Shown here: positions 24,101-42,874 of the stretch, one piece after another | How positions within the stretch are numbered: position 1 is the first letter of the stretch | How the letters are laid out: each line of letters opens with the position of its first letter | From: Bimastos eiseni | Taxonomy: Eukaryota > Annelida > Clitellata > Crassiclitellata > Lumbricidae | Assembly: GCA_959347315.1 (NCBI GenBank) | Contig: OY365806.1 | Coordinates: 32,180,818 to 32,244,817, forward strand | Reading direction: 5' to 3' | Length of the DNA: 64,000 nucleotides | The notes under the pieces: model-generated | The model's input: the letters and a program-made list of their open reading frames with translations, nothing else | Database searches by the model: none | What the model was told of the DNA's origin: nothing | Program-made: the position numbers and the translations under genes

Positions 24101-27100
24101 TGCGTCTTCCTCCATATCCTCATTTCGCATGCGTTGATCTTTTTCTCTACATTCTTTTGTCATGGTCCATGTCTCCCAGCCACATAATACTGTAGAGAAG
24201 ATCATTGCCCTCACTTGCCTTGATTTTGTCTATGCTCACGTGTTTGTCCTTCCATATCTTTTCCAGTCCATTCATTGCAGTTTCCCTATCGCCACCCTTC
24301 TTTTTATTTATGAATCGCACTTTCCCTTTTTCTCTATTACTGATCCCAGGAACGTGAAGATTGTTACCGCCTTTATTTTCTCTCCACCTATCTCAAAAAT
24401 GTTGTCATTAGATTACCGTTAGATTACTGATTGTAATTGTTATTAAGCATTTATAAAGACAACACTGCTCAACTATTCAGAGGTGCTCCTGACCCAAGTT
24501 AGTGATTTCGTCATCATAGTTCTTGTCATTATGCTCTTAGTAGTAATGACTGCTATTCTAAATTTTATTGTGAAGTTAATGCATTTGTCTTTTTCTTAAG
24601 ATGTACGCACGACATGCAGACTTCTTGGCATCATGCGTTGGGCAGAACTTTGAAATTGTACGAGTTTCAAACTTATAAGTACTAAATAAATGACACAGAT
24701 GATAGTGAAAATGATAATACTACTCTTTTTATTAACAATAAAATAAATAAATAAAAATATTAACAATAATGATTATTTAAGAACAGATAAGATTACGTCC
24801 ATCCTGAGTGTAAAGAAATCAAAGTATTGTAAGTTCTTGATTAGCCATTTGATTAGCCATTCGATTAGCCATTTGATTAACCATTTGATTAGCCATTCGA
24901 TTAGCCATTTGATTAGCCATTTGATTAGCCATTCCTGATGAAGTGTTTTACTCTCCAGACATTTGTTGTTATCTTTGCTACCTTGAGACTTGAGTAAAAA
25001 ATAATTGTCATGACATGAAGGATAATAATGGTCTTGAAAATTAGATATTGATTTTATATTCTAATTGACAATGATAATCACTAAAGTGCATTTAGATGAA
25101 GTCAGAAGTCCAATACTGAAAATATTAAATGTCTATTAAAATTGTCTGTTTTATGAATGTTTAATTAACATTATTGCATTTGCATCTAATGAGGCTCTAC
25201 ATAGATGTGAGATGATGTTACATTACATTTTGTGGTGATTGTTTACATTATTTTACAGACTCCAGCTGATGTTTTTCGTCTGAAAATCTCCGGAAGCATT
25301 GGTGAGTTACGGTCTTTGTCTTCTGTGTGGTGGTAGTTCAAATCCAAACATTGAGCCTGTGAAAATAGAACTGGCTCTTGCCATTGCTTTTCTCCATTCC
25401 TACCTCCACTTAATATTCTACTAACATCTACAACACTGATTCATGTCAGTAAGGAAGCAGATGATTAACATATTTGGTATGTATGATCGTGTGCGCATGA
25501 GTGAGTCTGTATCTGCATAATGGGCCCATAGTTTTGCACACTTTATAACTCTGACCAGCCACAAAACTTAAAACCAGTCATTATTCCTCAGATTATATTA
25601 TACAATGAGGTCATCTGATTGTCTTTACCTGACCATACCTACAACTAGAACTGTTTTGTGCTCAGTTGCTGGACCTAGATTTTTGAACTTTCTTTCTCTA
25701 TCTGTTCTTCCTGCTGTGTTACATAACTATGTCATTTTTTCGTTCTCAACTCAAGAGTTTTCAAAAGGATTATCCACTATAGACTGCCTTGTGTGTCTTA
25801 CAAATCGATCTTATGACTATAGATCTGATTACTTAGTTTTGGTTCATTATTGGCTGATCCCTTGTTCATTAGACAGCGACGTGATAGATGTCATAAATTT
25901 AAATATGACGATGTAACTAACTTTGTGGTGAGTATTCCTGGCCTGAAACCTGTGCATCGCAGCAATAGATTGCTTAAATATGCAGACGACAGCTACATTC
26001 TGATTCCCGCTTCCGCTATAGACGCTACAGGCTCTGAACTTGAAAATGTAGCTACATGGGCACTTACTTGCAATCTCAAGCTCAAGGGTAATAAGTCTAA
26101 AGAGATGATATTTAGGTGCCCGAGATCTAAGTTACCTAATCTCCCACCCCTTTACCAGATGTGGAAAGGGTGGTATCATCTGTTATATTAGTGGTAACGA
26201 TTACCGATTGACCCTGTTTTGACCCACATATTGACCGGATTTGCATGAAGGTCAGCCAATCACTCTATGCACTACGCATCCTTGTTGCTCATGGTCTGTC
26301 AGGGACGCGCTTATATGATGTAGTTCGGGCTACCTCGCTTTCCCACCTCCTCTATGCTTCCACTGCATGGTCAGGCTTTGCTAATGCTGGTCAGAGAAGT
26401 TGATATGGTTCAAGTTTCTGCCTTTTGACCAGGTGACTTTTGACAACCTCTGTGGTTGTGCAGATTCCTCTCTTTTCTCTTCTGTGCTACATAATCCTTG
26501 CCATGCTCTAAATTGTCTTTTGCCACCTTTAAAGATTGTTACCTATTCACTTCATCCTCGATTGCACAATCGAGAGATCCCGCGCACTGACTCACTAACT
26601 CGATGTGGTTTTATCACCCGAATGCTATACAATTGAATCTATTCTTATTGTGAGTGTAACTAGGCCTAGTATTGCTTGATTTTTATTTACTCTAGCTACT
26701 CATAGGATGTTTGTTGTGTAATTGCTAGTAATGATTATTTTATGAGTGTAGGCCTACATTATTTTACTCTAACTACTTTGAGGATGTCTAATTGCTGTGT
26801 AATTGCTTGATATGTTTATTTTGAGAGTGTACATTTTTTAAATGTTCATATTATGATGTACCCGCAGTGCGTTTGCAAGCGGTTCAATAAAGTACATACT
26901 TACTTACTTACTTACTTAAATTACAATGTATGTGTGTGCATGTGCGAAATTCTGAACTTGTTATGGCTTCAGTTTGAGCCACCTTCGACTTAAGCTAGAT
27001 TTGGTTTCAGCAGTTCTCAAGTGAATCTGGTTTCCATTTCAGTTTCGTCAACAAACTTTGAATATAATCATCTGTACATGCACTGGTTCATTGATCTGCC

Positions 27101-30100
27101 TCAAGGTAGGCATTGGTATCACTGCAAAAGTGGAAAATCAAGTAAATCTTTTTAACATATGCATCATTTGTACAGAGAAATTTTAACAAAGATGATTGCT
27201 GAAGTGATGTATTCTAAAGGTGGATGATGGTGTAGTGGTTAGTATGATAGGTTGTCAAACCAAGGATTGAGACATAACTGAAGGATGTTTCTCGATTTAT
27301 GTTCAATTTACACTCTTTTACAAACTCAGCTACCAAAATGAATTTACTGTAGGTGTGAAGATCAGAAGGTTTTGGGAGAGAGAGAAAGAGAGGACTGGTG
27401 ACCTTCCCTTTTGTGCTGAGTCTAAGGAAGGGATGTCTGCCTTATGGAATTAGTTTAAGATCAAGCAGCTAGGGAGAGAATTTGTCATTTGGTTTTATCT
27501 GTTAGGGCTGATGAACTCAAGTCCCTTACACTTAGTAGCCGTGTCGACTCTATGGGGTTAATGGCAATGCTTGTCTTCATCTTTTCTGATGGTGCAATGA
27601 AATGGTTGATTGCAATGTATCATATTATATTGCATTAGGTTGGGTTCCAAATGGAGTCCAGCGGTTGTCTGGAGCGACTCAGACATGTTCGACAAGATCA
27701 AAGGGACAAGTGAGACGATTCTATCTCTCTGTCTAATGCTCTCTAATCTAACTTACTTTAATCTAATCTGGTCTAAAATCCTATTATGCATCTTCATGAC
27801 TTTTACCTTACTTTGTATTATCATACTTTATCTCACCCCAACTTGCCTTTTCCTAATCAAATGCTTTTATGATCGCTGCTTCAGTTGTTCATGACTGTGC
27901 ACTCACTGCATCGAGTGGTCACGACTTTTGGATGCCCACTCTTTATTTCTGGCTGGGGCCTGAGAGAGGACCACTCCTGGCCATTGGTAGACAATGACTT
28001 CTGAAGCCATTGTGGGCAGTCTTAGCCCTCTCCTGCATCATAACATGATACATTACAGTACTCTTAGTGTACCTTTCCATACCTGGACTTGTATCATATT
28101 GTATCGTATCTGAAAAGATGTAAATTGCTACTTACAATGCAAGCTATTCAGAAGCACTCTCAGCATGAGAGCCTTGAAGAAGTAAGAAAGTCTTCGGGCA
28201 ACGAAGGTATGACGGGTGGGACACCTAACTAGTACAATTCAACAACACTGTGCGATAACAAAGATCATAAGTGTCATCCTCCACCTTTATTTTGGCTTGG
28301 GACTGGTACTGCCACAGTATGAGCAGTGAAGGAGTTGACCCCAACCAGTGGTATTCAGCAGATTTATAAAGTCTGCCATGGGTACAGGTTTAAGATTCCA
28401 CATACATTACTATACCTCACATTACCAACCATTTCATCTCCATGTCTTACTTTACTGTGACTCACCGTACTTCACCCTATTATTGCCATTGTTTTTCTCT
28501 AGGGAGTGGAAAGTTTGTACTCGTATCCATTTTGCCTCGACCTTCTTTATAAAGAGAACTTTCTTGAAGAAAAATCAGGTAAAAGAAGGCAAACTCACTT
28601 TATGCTGTTAAGTGTATTGCTTATTTTATTAGTAGTAATAGTATCTTTATTTATTAGTACATACATGAAATCTGAAAACTCATTATCACATAGTTTATGT
28701 CATTACTTTACTATTACTATTGTCTTTGGTGTTGTGAAACCATGTCTTCGTTTTTACGAATGCCTTCAAAGTTCATTTTATTTGAGTTTTAAAATTGCTA
28801 ATTTATTTTTTTAAGATGGTTAATAAAATTGTTTTGTTACAATCTATAGATGATGGCTTTGCCAAACTGCCGCTGATGTTCATTGAAGTGTTATCACTTG
28901 ACGGGTGGCAGAGATATCGAACGGAAGGATATGGATACATGTCATTACCTTACCTGCCAGGTAGCTTGTGGTCATCTGGCTTCCAAATAAGCTATTCATC
29001 TATTATATGTTACCTTTACTTTGTAGGCCGTAACTATTACAAGTGCTTTTTAACTTCTCCATATCTTCTCCTCTGATTGTCTGATTGTGTTTTGATTACC
29101 ATTCCTCATCTGATTATTACTCTAGCAGTTGGAATCACTCTGGAATCCACTCTGTTAACTCCACTGAATCCTTGATGTCTTTCTTGTCTAATCTCAAGAC
29201 GTTTTTATTTCATCAATTGATGCCGATTGCATCTATAGAAGTTCCAAGGTTAGATTCCTATAGGCTCTCTTGCACTCATGGGTTGCTCATAAGAGGCACT
29301 ATACGAATGTTCTGTTAAAGTTGCAAAGTATTATTCTCATTTGCAGGGGTTCAGGAGCATGTGATACATTGCTGGCGTCCGACCGGCCAATCGTACATCT
29401 CAGAACTGCGACGATTCTTTATCGGTAGCTCTCCAGAACTGGAAGATCCCACATACATTGCTGTTCCATCAACTTTTGAGGTACAGCCCCAATGAACATT
29501 TTTTTATATATGTCTATCAAAACCATACACTTACACTAAGGCTGATTCGGAGTGCTAATGCTGTGGGATAACCAACTCTGCACCTTGATTAGTTTCATTG
29601 CAGGCCTTTCATTCATTATTATATATTATTTCCAAAGTCCATACCGACTCCTTTACTTTCGTGCCACTCCAATTTAATAGATTATCATCCACTTTAGTCA
29701 TCTGTTTATCTAACTCCATGAGTTGTTGATCTCAACTTGGAACAGAATTTGACCAACATTCCCTCAAGTGAAAAATTGATTGAGTGCACACTTTTCTAAA
29801 TTGCTTTGCAGAAGAAGTTTTTGGATGCAGTTTATAAACAGGAGTGTACGATATTTGTTGTGGTGCACACTGTCATTAAGCTGAGCTGATCCCTGCACAC
29901 CTGTGAGCACGATTTGCGAAACAACTCGAGAGAACTGTATACTCGCACTGGACAAAGTCGCTCCAATCCAAGTCTGTTATCAGCTATCTTCTAAACAGGT
30001 CACAAGATAGTTCCCTTCAGTGGCTACACAGAAAAAGCGAGAATGTCATTGAATAGAGTTCAGGTGGAGAAGTTTCAGGCTTGAGGAGGATAGCAGCATT

Positions 30101-32214
30101 ACCTTCATCAATGCTACTTTTACTACTGCAGCATGCTTCAAAGGTCTCACAATTCTAGAGCCCAATCAAGGGCCACATCTCCCACTGACTTCTACATTCA
30201 AAGGATGTTGTCAGCTGCCAAAACTTGCAATTACAGAAATGTTTTGACTTCACCTCTTTAAACAAAGTAGCAATGATTTGAAATGTCCAATTACATCAGT
30301 TATTAGTTCTTGTTCTAGGGTTCTTGTGTGAACTCATTTCTATATTAATTAGCAAAACACCTAAAAACTCACTATTTCTCATTTACTTTCAAACATCTTC
30401 ATATTTAACTGCGTTTTACCTGGTGACTGAGTAACAGCGCCTCAGGTTCGCATTTCTGTGTGATTTTGTACATGTTAAAACGTTTCATGAAATAATAGTA
30501 ACTGACATGACAATGCCTGCTTGGCTCACCGACATTCTTACAATTGAGCACTTAAGAAACGTTAATTTGTGCCCATGACTTTTTGTGTGCCAAAGCTATT
30601 TAGTTATTGCAAGTACAATAATTCGGAATAGATATATCAAAGGAGCAGAAATCCCCTTTGATGTTTATGTTTTAATAAAACATTTCTTTGTGGATTTGAC
30701 CAGGGAAGTCATCTGAGCAAGTTTGGTTTTTCATCACTTTCAACCGGATCAGTGTCAATTCGAACAAACACAGTTGTCCAGTCGCGGTCAGTACAGTTAT
30801 GCCGAGCAAAATCACCATGTTAACTTATCGCAGGGGTGTCAAAGAGCCGGCCCGGGTTGGAAAGAGCCGGCCCATGGGCCATTTCTGGCCCACTAACGAT
30901 ATATTTCTGGCCCAATGACGATATATTTCTGGCCCACGGAACCTCGTCTAAAGACAAACACAATTGAGAATAAATGGTCTAATTTATTATTTTTAAGGCG
31001 TTGTGAGTTTTATGTGTAAGTGGTAATGCATATCAGAATCACGTTTTCAAAGCCTAATTCAACTGTTTGTATGGCCCCCCTCTGAGATCCTACCCCATTT
31101 GGGCCATTTTCCTCATGCGACTTTGGCACTTTGGCCTGCCACTTGCCGGAAGATATTGCTACTGGTCTGCCATTGCAAAAATGTTTGACACCCCTGTTCT
31201 ACGGACCTCTTAACGTTAAATGTGCTTTATTTGTAATACTACATTTGAAGCAGAATTAACTATTGAACCTATTTGCTGGGCTCTTACAACTCACCTTATA
31301 ACTAAGCATGTGATAAGGAAGCTGTGGTATATACATTGTATGAATGTGTTTATGTTTATGCATTGGTCTATGCATGTATATATTACGTATACACTAATGC
31401 ATGCTATATTTAGATATTTATATGGCACCAAAAGCACATCCCTGCATGTACGTATGCTCCTCTAATTTATCCAGTTAGTAGTCACAGTTCCCAGCTAAAA
31501 TATATATTTACTTAGCATTACTTATAAGCATTATATATTTTTATTATATTACTGGTCAAAATAAGTATTTTAATATATTTTTTAAAGGAACTAGGTTACC
31601 ACAAACAGGTATGTTCATTTGCTGCTTTGACCAGGTGTGCTTTTGTGTGTGGCTATTTAGTGCCTTCATGCAGAGCGCTTCTTCAAGAAAGACTTTCATT
31701 TCGGTGATGGACAAAATTGGGTTCTCAGTGACTCGAGTCAACATACTCAACGTTCTTGGTGAGTCTGAGAACTACAACGATTATAACAGACAACAATAGT
31801 AACAAATAAAAATAACAATTTGTTAAAGCCATATTAATTGTAAGTGATTTACAATTAATTGATTTTATTGTTTATTTACATATAATTGATACTGTATTTA
31901 TTGTAATTGAGTAATATGTTATTTTGCTTAGTGTGATACTGTAGCATCTCTCAGAAAAAAACATATGCTTAGCTTAAATATAACTAGCTATGATTGGTGC
32001 TGCATTGTTTGATTGGTTGACAGATGCCCATCAGTAAATCATTGACTGACAGATCTATATATATATCTTGTACTTGACCTAGCATTTCTGTTACTGATTG
32101 ACAGATGCCTTCCAGAAAGCCAAGCAGAGGATGATCGCTGCAAGGGAAAACTTGCGAAAAGATTTCATCGAAACACTAACAGCGTTTGCTTTAGATGATG
32201 AAACAGAAGCTTAG
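18127..32214 (+). CDS. MKS1: MKS1, B9-domain ciliary transition zone protein
   Basis: Nineteen exons: 18127-18203, 19079-19241, 20159-20241, 20515-20584, 21279-21376, 21925-22056, 22502-22635, 22925-22970, 23627-23663, 24601-24657, 25259-25301, 27043-27105, 27639-27709, 28503-28578, 28850-28960, 29347-29480, 30704-30786, 31661-31758, 32105-32214. They total 1686 bases, or 561 residues plus stop; human MKS1 is 559. The start [18 protein letters not shown] matches the conserved N-terminus. Other family stretches are [23 protein letters not shown] and [11 protein letters not shown]. The B9 domain covers about residues 302-432, with [38 protein letters not shown] and HCWRP, followed by [14 protein letters not shown] and a helical C-terminus. 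In known systems MKS1 works with B9D1 and B9D2 in the MKS complex at the base of the cilium. The exon 5 donor (gtttct) is weak. Introns 4, 5, 8, 9, 11 and 17 carry mobile DNA. Confidence 0.96.
18204..19078 (+). other. MKS1 intron 1
   Basis: Contains two similar blocks near 18515-18545 and 18575-18605 ('gtggtggc...ggccccgcatgg'-type) and otherwise no recognisable element. Confidence 0.4.
20955..21025. repeat. 71-bp hairpin element, copy 1
   Basis: Starts ttaaccttttaatgaccagc and ends gctggtcattaaagggttaa, so the two arms pair as a near-perfect stem of about 20 bp around a 31-base loop. In MKS1 intron 4. Two more copies of identical length follow. Confidence 0.88.
21129..21199. repeat. 71-bp hairpin element, copy 2
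   Basis: Arms ttaaccctttaacgaccagc and ctggtcgttaaagggttaa. Same length and loop layout as the copy 104 bases upstream. In MKS1 intron 4. Confidence 0.9.
23249..23319. repeat. 71-bp hairpin element, copy 3
   Basis: Arms ttaaccctttagcgaccagc and gctgatcgttaaagggttaa. The loop differs at several bases from copies 1 and 2. In MKS1 intron 8. Confidence 0.88.
23810..24420 (-). mobile_element. RTE-like LINE C-terminal fragment in MKS1 intron 9
   Basis: The minus-strand frame 24214-23810 encodes [51 protein letters not shown] and [14 protein letters not shown]. These are the usual closing motifs of retroelement proteins of this type (YGCETW..., GH..R...., GRPR..W...). It is open for 134 codons but lacks the catalytic domain, so it is a 5'-truncated copy. 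Confidence 0.82.
24837..24932. repeat. 12-bp tandem repeat, 8 units
   Basis: Eight consecutive copies of ttgattagccat with single-base variants (tcg for ttg, aac for agc), exactly 96 bases. In MKS1 intron 10. Confidence 0.95.
25600..26925 (+). mobile_element. LINE with YADD box in MKS1 intron 11
   Basis: Encodes a decayed reverse transcriptase: [15 protein letters not shown] at about 25972-26016 keeps the YADD catalytic motif, followed by [20 protein letters not shown]. Earlier and later frames are broken. The 3' end is marked by ttcaataaagtacat and a (ttac)n tail near 26895-26917. Inactive as it stands. Confidence 0.82.
27710..28502 (+). other. MKS1 intron 13
   Basis: Pyrimidine-rich 'ttacttta' stretches and a weak match to the LINE 3'-end repeat (agaagcactctcagc near 28150). 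No element can be delimited. Confidence 0.35.
29085..29310 (+). mobile_element. LINE C-terminal remnant in MKS1 intron 15
   Basis: Encodes [20 protein letters not shown] followed by SNLKTFLF, matching the 'WN.LP......S...FK..LKT.LF' ending of CR1/L2-like LINE proteins. Small and degenerate. Confidence 0.55.
30360..30480 (+). repeat. Interspersed repeat, copy 2 (LINE 3'-end type)
   Basis: Diverged copy of the block at 4740-4880 ('aaaactcactatttctcatt ... cctcaggttcgcatttc'). In MKS1 intron 16. Confidence 0.5.
30831..31196. mobile_element. hAT-like MITE (366 bp) in MKS1 intron 17
   Basis: Ends caggggtgtcaaa and tttgacacccctg are perfect 13-bp inverted repeats of the hAT type. Flanking 8-mers (acttatcg, ttctacgg) do not match well, so the target duplication has decayed or recombined. 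Internal 'gagccggccc' and 'atatatttctggccca' units are repeated. Confidence 0.8.
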
Positions 32215-35200
32215 GCCTATATTGCAGTTTTTCACTACTTCATTAGCTGCAGACATTAGCATTTGGACTTAATATTGAATTGAAGTCAAATTGAAGTATG
32301 TTGTTAGCCAACCTAATTTAGACTCCAGGGCTCACATTACCTGAAAGATTGCAATATTACTTGTTTCATTTACTATTTTATTGTTTACGGATGGACTCAC
32401 ACAGAATCGCATACCCAACTGTAACTGATTGTTTTCTACTAATTCTGTATACCAAAACTCAAATCCGCTTTCTAATGTCATCACGATTGTTTTTACTATT
32501 ATTCCAGTCCCTGTGCATGCTGATGAAATGGTAGTCTGCAATGGAATATTACTAATCACAGACCAATGTAGTAATCATCAGCCATCTGACTTACATTGGT
32601 GTTTATAGCAAAGGTTACACTGGAAATTATGTACTAAATTTAGAGGTAGACGTTGGCATGGGTCATAGCCCACCCTCCCCTCTTGTCTGCACTGAGATAA
32701 TGCCTCACTCCCCTTCATTTACAGATGACCGCTTGCTGCATGGCTTGAAAACAGACATCGATAACGGGAACAATGATGACGACATTTGCACACTAGTACA
32801 TGCATCCCAGGCATATAACTGTGTATCAAGACACAGTTAATGCAGAGCCCAAGAGCAAATACTTCTGATAAGCACTGCATGCACGTCTATCTTACTGATC
32901 TTAACAAGTGTATTATCTTGTAAGTTGAGAATGTAAGCAAATCAGAGTAAAATGAAAGTGTGTCTGGACGTCTTTCCAAGGGGAAGATGAACAGAGGAGA
33001 AAACATTTAATGGGATCTGGGCATAAACACTGGTTACACATTCAAGCTCACTCTTTCGCAGTATTTTTAAATGTTCTATTATCCTGGAGCTGAACTGGGA
33101 GATTTTGGGGTTATCATCTTAAAGGTGGTGGGTGATGTATCAATGCTTGCAGTAACTTTGGATGAAATTGCAGCTTTCAAAAGAGTATTCTGTATATGAC
33201 ATTGTGCCCAAATTAAAGTTTAGTAATAAGTAGAAACTATAAATTCTAATCAAAACGATTCTCAGTTGGTTTTTTTCTTCAAAAACAAAACATCTTGCAG
33301 AAAATATACAAACTTCAGAGAAGTGCAGTCAACAAAAAAGTACTCACAATAATATCTGTACCGATTAGAAATAACTTTGACACCAAACTTAATCTACTAA
33401 TTTCTATGGTACCGTTATCAGTTCAATAAGCAAGGGAATCAGAACCAGGCTTAAGTTTTGATCTGAATAACAATAAAATAACTGACAGAAAGCATAGACA
33501 GTAACCAAAACTTAGACTGTCAGTCATCACGAGCCAACACTGTTTTATTGCAACGCATAAAACGAGTTGCTATAAATAATCCGAGTAAGCAAGTAGGTAT
33601 AAGTAACCCGATCCATGTTCTGCGACCGATGTGCACGTTAAGGCCTCCAACACAATACCACCTGCGATCGCAGGCCCATCCAATTGCCCTCCTGAATAAG
33701 GACATTTTTTAATTTTTTATCTAGGATGATGCACAAAAACATGTACAAGTCCGTCAGTCCAATTGGTTTGATTAATAATCCATAACAGTTAGACCTAATA
33801 TATCAATGAATAAGGACATTTTTTTATTTTTTATCTAGGATGATGCACAAAAACATGTACAAGTCCGTCAGTCCAATTGGTTTGATTAATAATCCATAAC
33901 AGTTAGACCTAATGTATCAATCAATAAGTGAACTATTTTCAGTGACAGGGCTATAAATCTTAGGCTGCTATATTGTATATGTAAATGGATGTGTTCTGTC
34001 AACCATTTATCTCAATAAACTGATATAAGATACGATAAATGTTGCTGTTTTTCAAATTCAATATAACCAACAATATCACTCAACAATTTAGTGTAACTAG
34101 GTTAATTCCAATATTAACAACACATAATGATAAAAAAGCACAACACTACTAACATACTTTATTACATGTACATGGCACAACCTTTGCTGCACTACAACAG
34201 TGTAAATGCTGTAAAATACAGTTACTCATATTAAATTGTTTATATAATATCTAGTACATGTCATAGGCAGCCTGTTGAATGCTTACACTGCATTCTCATA
34301 TCAAACAGAAATGTAACATTGGTCAGTTGATAATGTTAAATAAACTATATTTGATCAAAATTGACAGATTTTTCAAGGATATTCAGTCTAAAGACACCAA
34401 CAAATATTACAGGTTGGTTAGTAAACACACTGCTTTGCACAAAACCTACTAAAAAAATATGAATGATATTTCAAAGTCATTTGACAGATTTTCATAACTG
34501 AACCGGTAATTACCATAAGTGCATCTGTCAGCATAAGTATAGGAGAATCTCTGGAAGTTATACAAAATTCTGGTTACACTATCATCCTGCACCCTTTTCG
34601 ATGCAGCTCTTCCAAAATTAAAGTGAGGCCTTTTACAAACTAATACAAATACAGACATGCACAAACACACCTTCAAGTATGCAAATACACACACTCCCAC
34701 TAAACTGCAGAAGTGAAATTGAAACCAAAAACCTTTTACAGTACTGAAAGTAAAACTTGATGAAATCATTTAAATTAGTTAAAGTAGAACCAATAAAGCT
34801 CTTGCTGAAGTGAAATCGAACTGTATTGGATTAGAAATGAAGCCAGCAGTGATAAAATAGTTGGCAACTGATTAATGACTTGTATTAAACATCACATTAC
34901 ATGAAGAAACCTCTTGCAAAAGGGAATGTGACATCAAAAATCGCTTGAAATGAAAATGAAACCGAAAGTGGCAAATAGATCACTGGTTACCAATATACTT
35001 AATCCTTGTATTTTAAATTACATTACTGTCAGAAGGCAATTAAACTCGATCATCCATTTAAAAAAATAATGAACCTAAGTAACAATTCTAAGGCAGAATG
35101 TGCAGGCTGTTCCGTGAATGAAAGGGGACATATGCTCAGAAGAGTTCAGCTTCAAACAACCAGATAAGACCACTTCCATAAGATGTTCAGGTGATGTGGT

Positions 35201-35258
35201 CCCAAAAGGAAAGTGAAACCGAGAATGTCAAGATTCTCAACAATATTGAACAAGACCG
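32215..35258. other. Convergent intergenic region between MKS1 and SFT2D
   Basis: Both genes end into this 3-kb region, which should hold both 3' untranslated regions. Plausible MKS1 polyadenylation hexamers are ATTAAA at 33212 and AATAAA at 33472. For SFT2D on the minus strand an AATAAA lies at 34163-34158. A 114-bp tandem duplication lies between them (33694-33921). No additional coding exon was recognised; short frames here have no family features. Confidence 0.6.
33694..33921. repeat. 114-bp tandem duplication
   Basis: Two adjacent copies (33694-33807 and 33808-33921) starting 'gaataaggacatttttt' and ending 'cctaatatatcaat' or 'cctaatgtatcaat'. Only a few differences separate them, so the duplication is recent. 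Lies between the 3' ends of MKS1 and SFT2D. Confidence 0.92.
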
Positions 35259-41753
<6,495 letters not shown>

Positions 41754-42874
41754 TTTGCCGATTTTATTGTCGGTCAAAAACAAGTTAACCAACAGTTCTG
41801 TTTACAGTCGTAGTCCACTAAGCGCTTACCAAGTTATTTTATTGGAAGTTGACGTTGCTTAAGCGCTTGACAAATCGCTTAGAGAGGGGCAAAATTCGCA
41901 ATCAGCCATCGATGCAAAGATTTTGAGAACTTCACTCTGATCCCAAGGACCAATATACAGAGAATCCTTGTCTTGATCCCGACGAATCAACGATGCAATG
42001 AAGAACGTTCTTAATGTGTCGTAGCAACTCAAAAAAGGAAAAGAACACAACACATAGTTTACTTAGTCATAGCAAAGATCCTTAGAGTCTACGACTCTAG
42101 CATCTTTGGTCATAGCATGCGAATTCTTTTGAAATGCTAGGCATTTCATTAGTGCCATAAAATATTGAATAAGACTATGAATGGTGAAACATAGTTCCAG
42201 ATTAACGACACTGCTAGAGTTGGCTCAATTGAGTTCATGCAGTTGCGGTGTTTCAGAGGTGGGATGGGAACAGAAGGATGGGCTAAACTATTATAGTGGT
42301 TCAGAAGTTAAGAACAAATAATTCTAGGCTAATCTCTGTTAGGCTATGTACATGTACAAGATTACAATGCAACAGCGCTCACAGATACAGTCATTGGAAC
42401 TAGCTTATTCGCAATCACAAGAGCTTGGTCAAAACACAATCGATAAGCGGGGTTAAGTAGCTTCCACGTCAAGATCCATATGTGTCGCTTCAAGTGATCT
42501 GATTCAAAATAGAAATAGCATTTTATATCTTTAATCTAACTATCAATTTTGAATTAACGAGTGCCTGTTGTTTCCTCGACTTTTGCTTCTTTCGGTGCTG
42601 TAGTATCGACAGTGCCTTCAATAATAACGATTATTCAGACCTGTCCATTAATTACAACAGTAGACTCTGTGGTGGTTACGAATTCGAATGCAGCACGACT
42701 GATCACATGACAGCGGTTTGGCAACGTCATCAATTGTTGTGTTCTCGGTTGTTGACAATTTTACGCTCACTGGCAGTTGTGTTCTAGGTGTCCTGTTAAG
42801 ATAGGCTGCTTTAAAGGAAGTTTTATTAGATGAAAAATTAATTACTCTTCTTAATTGAATTAACAGCAGTGGTT
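41754..42874. other. Divergent promoter region between SFT2D and TBC1D15
   Basis: Only 1.1 kb separates the two start codons, so this is probably a bidirectional promoter. Near TBC1D15 (about 42690-42780) there is an E-box-like tcacatgac and a CRE-like acgtca. No coding sequence, TATA box or repeat could be assigned with confidence. Confidence 0.6.

Noticed and set aside
23810..24214. 134-codon minus-strand frame as a host gene
   Set aside because: Its motifs are those of an RTE-like LINE C-terminus and it lies antisense in an MKS1 intron.
24837..24932. CRISPR-like array
   Set aside because: Direct tandem units with no spacers, in an animal intron.
25972..26016. YADD box as evidence of an active retrotransposon
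   Set aside because: The reading frame before and after is broken, so the copy cannot be active.
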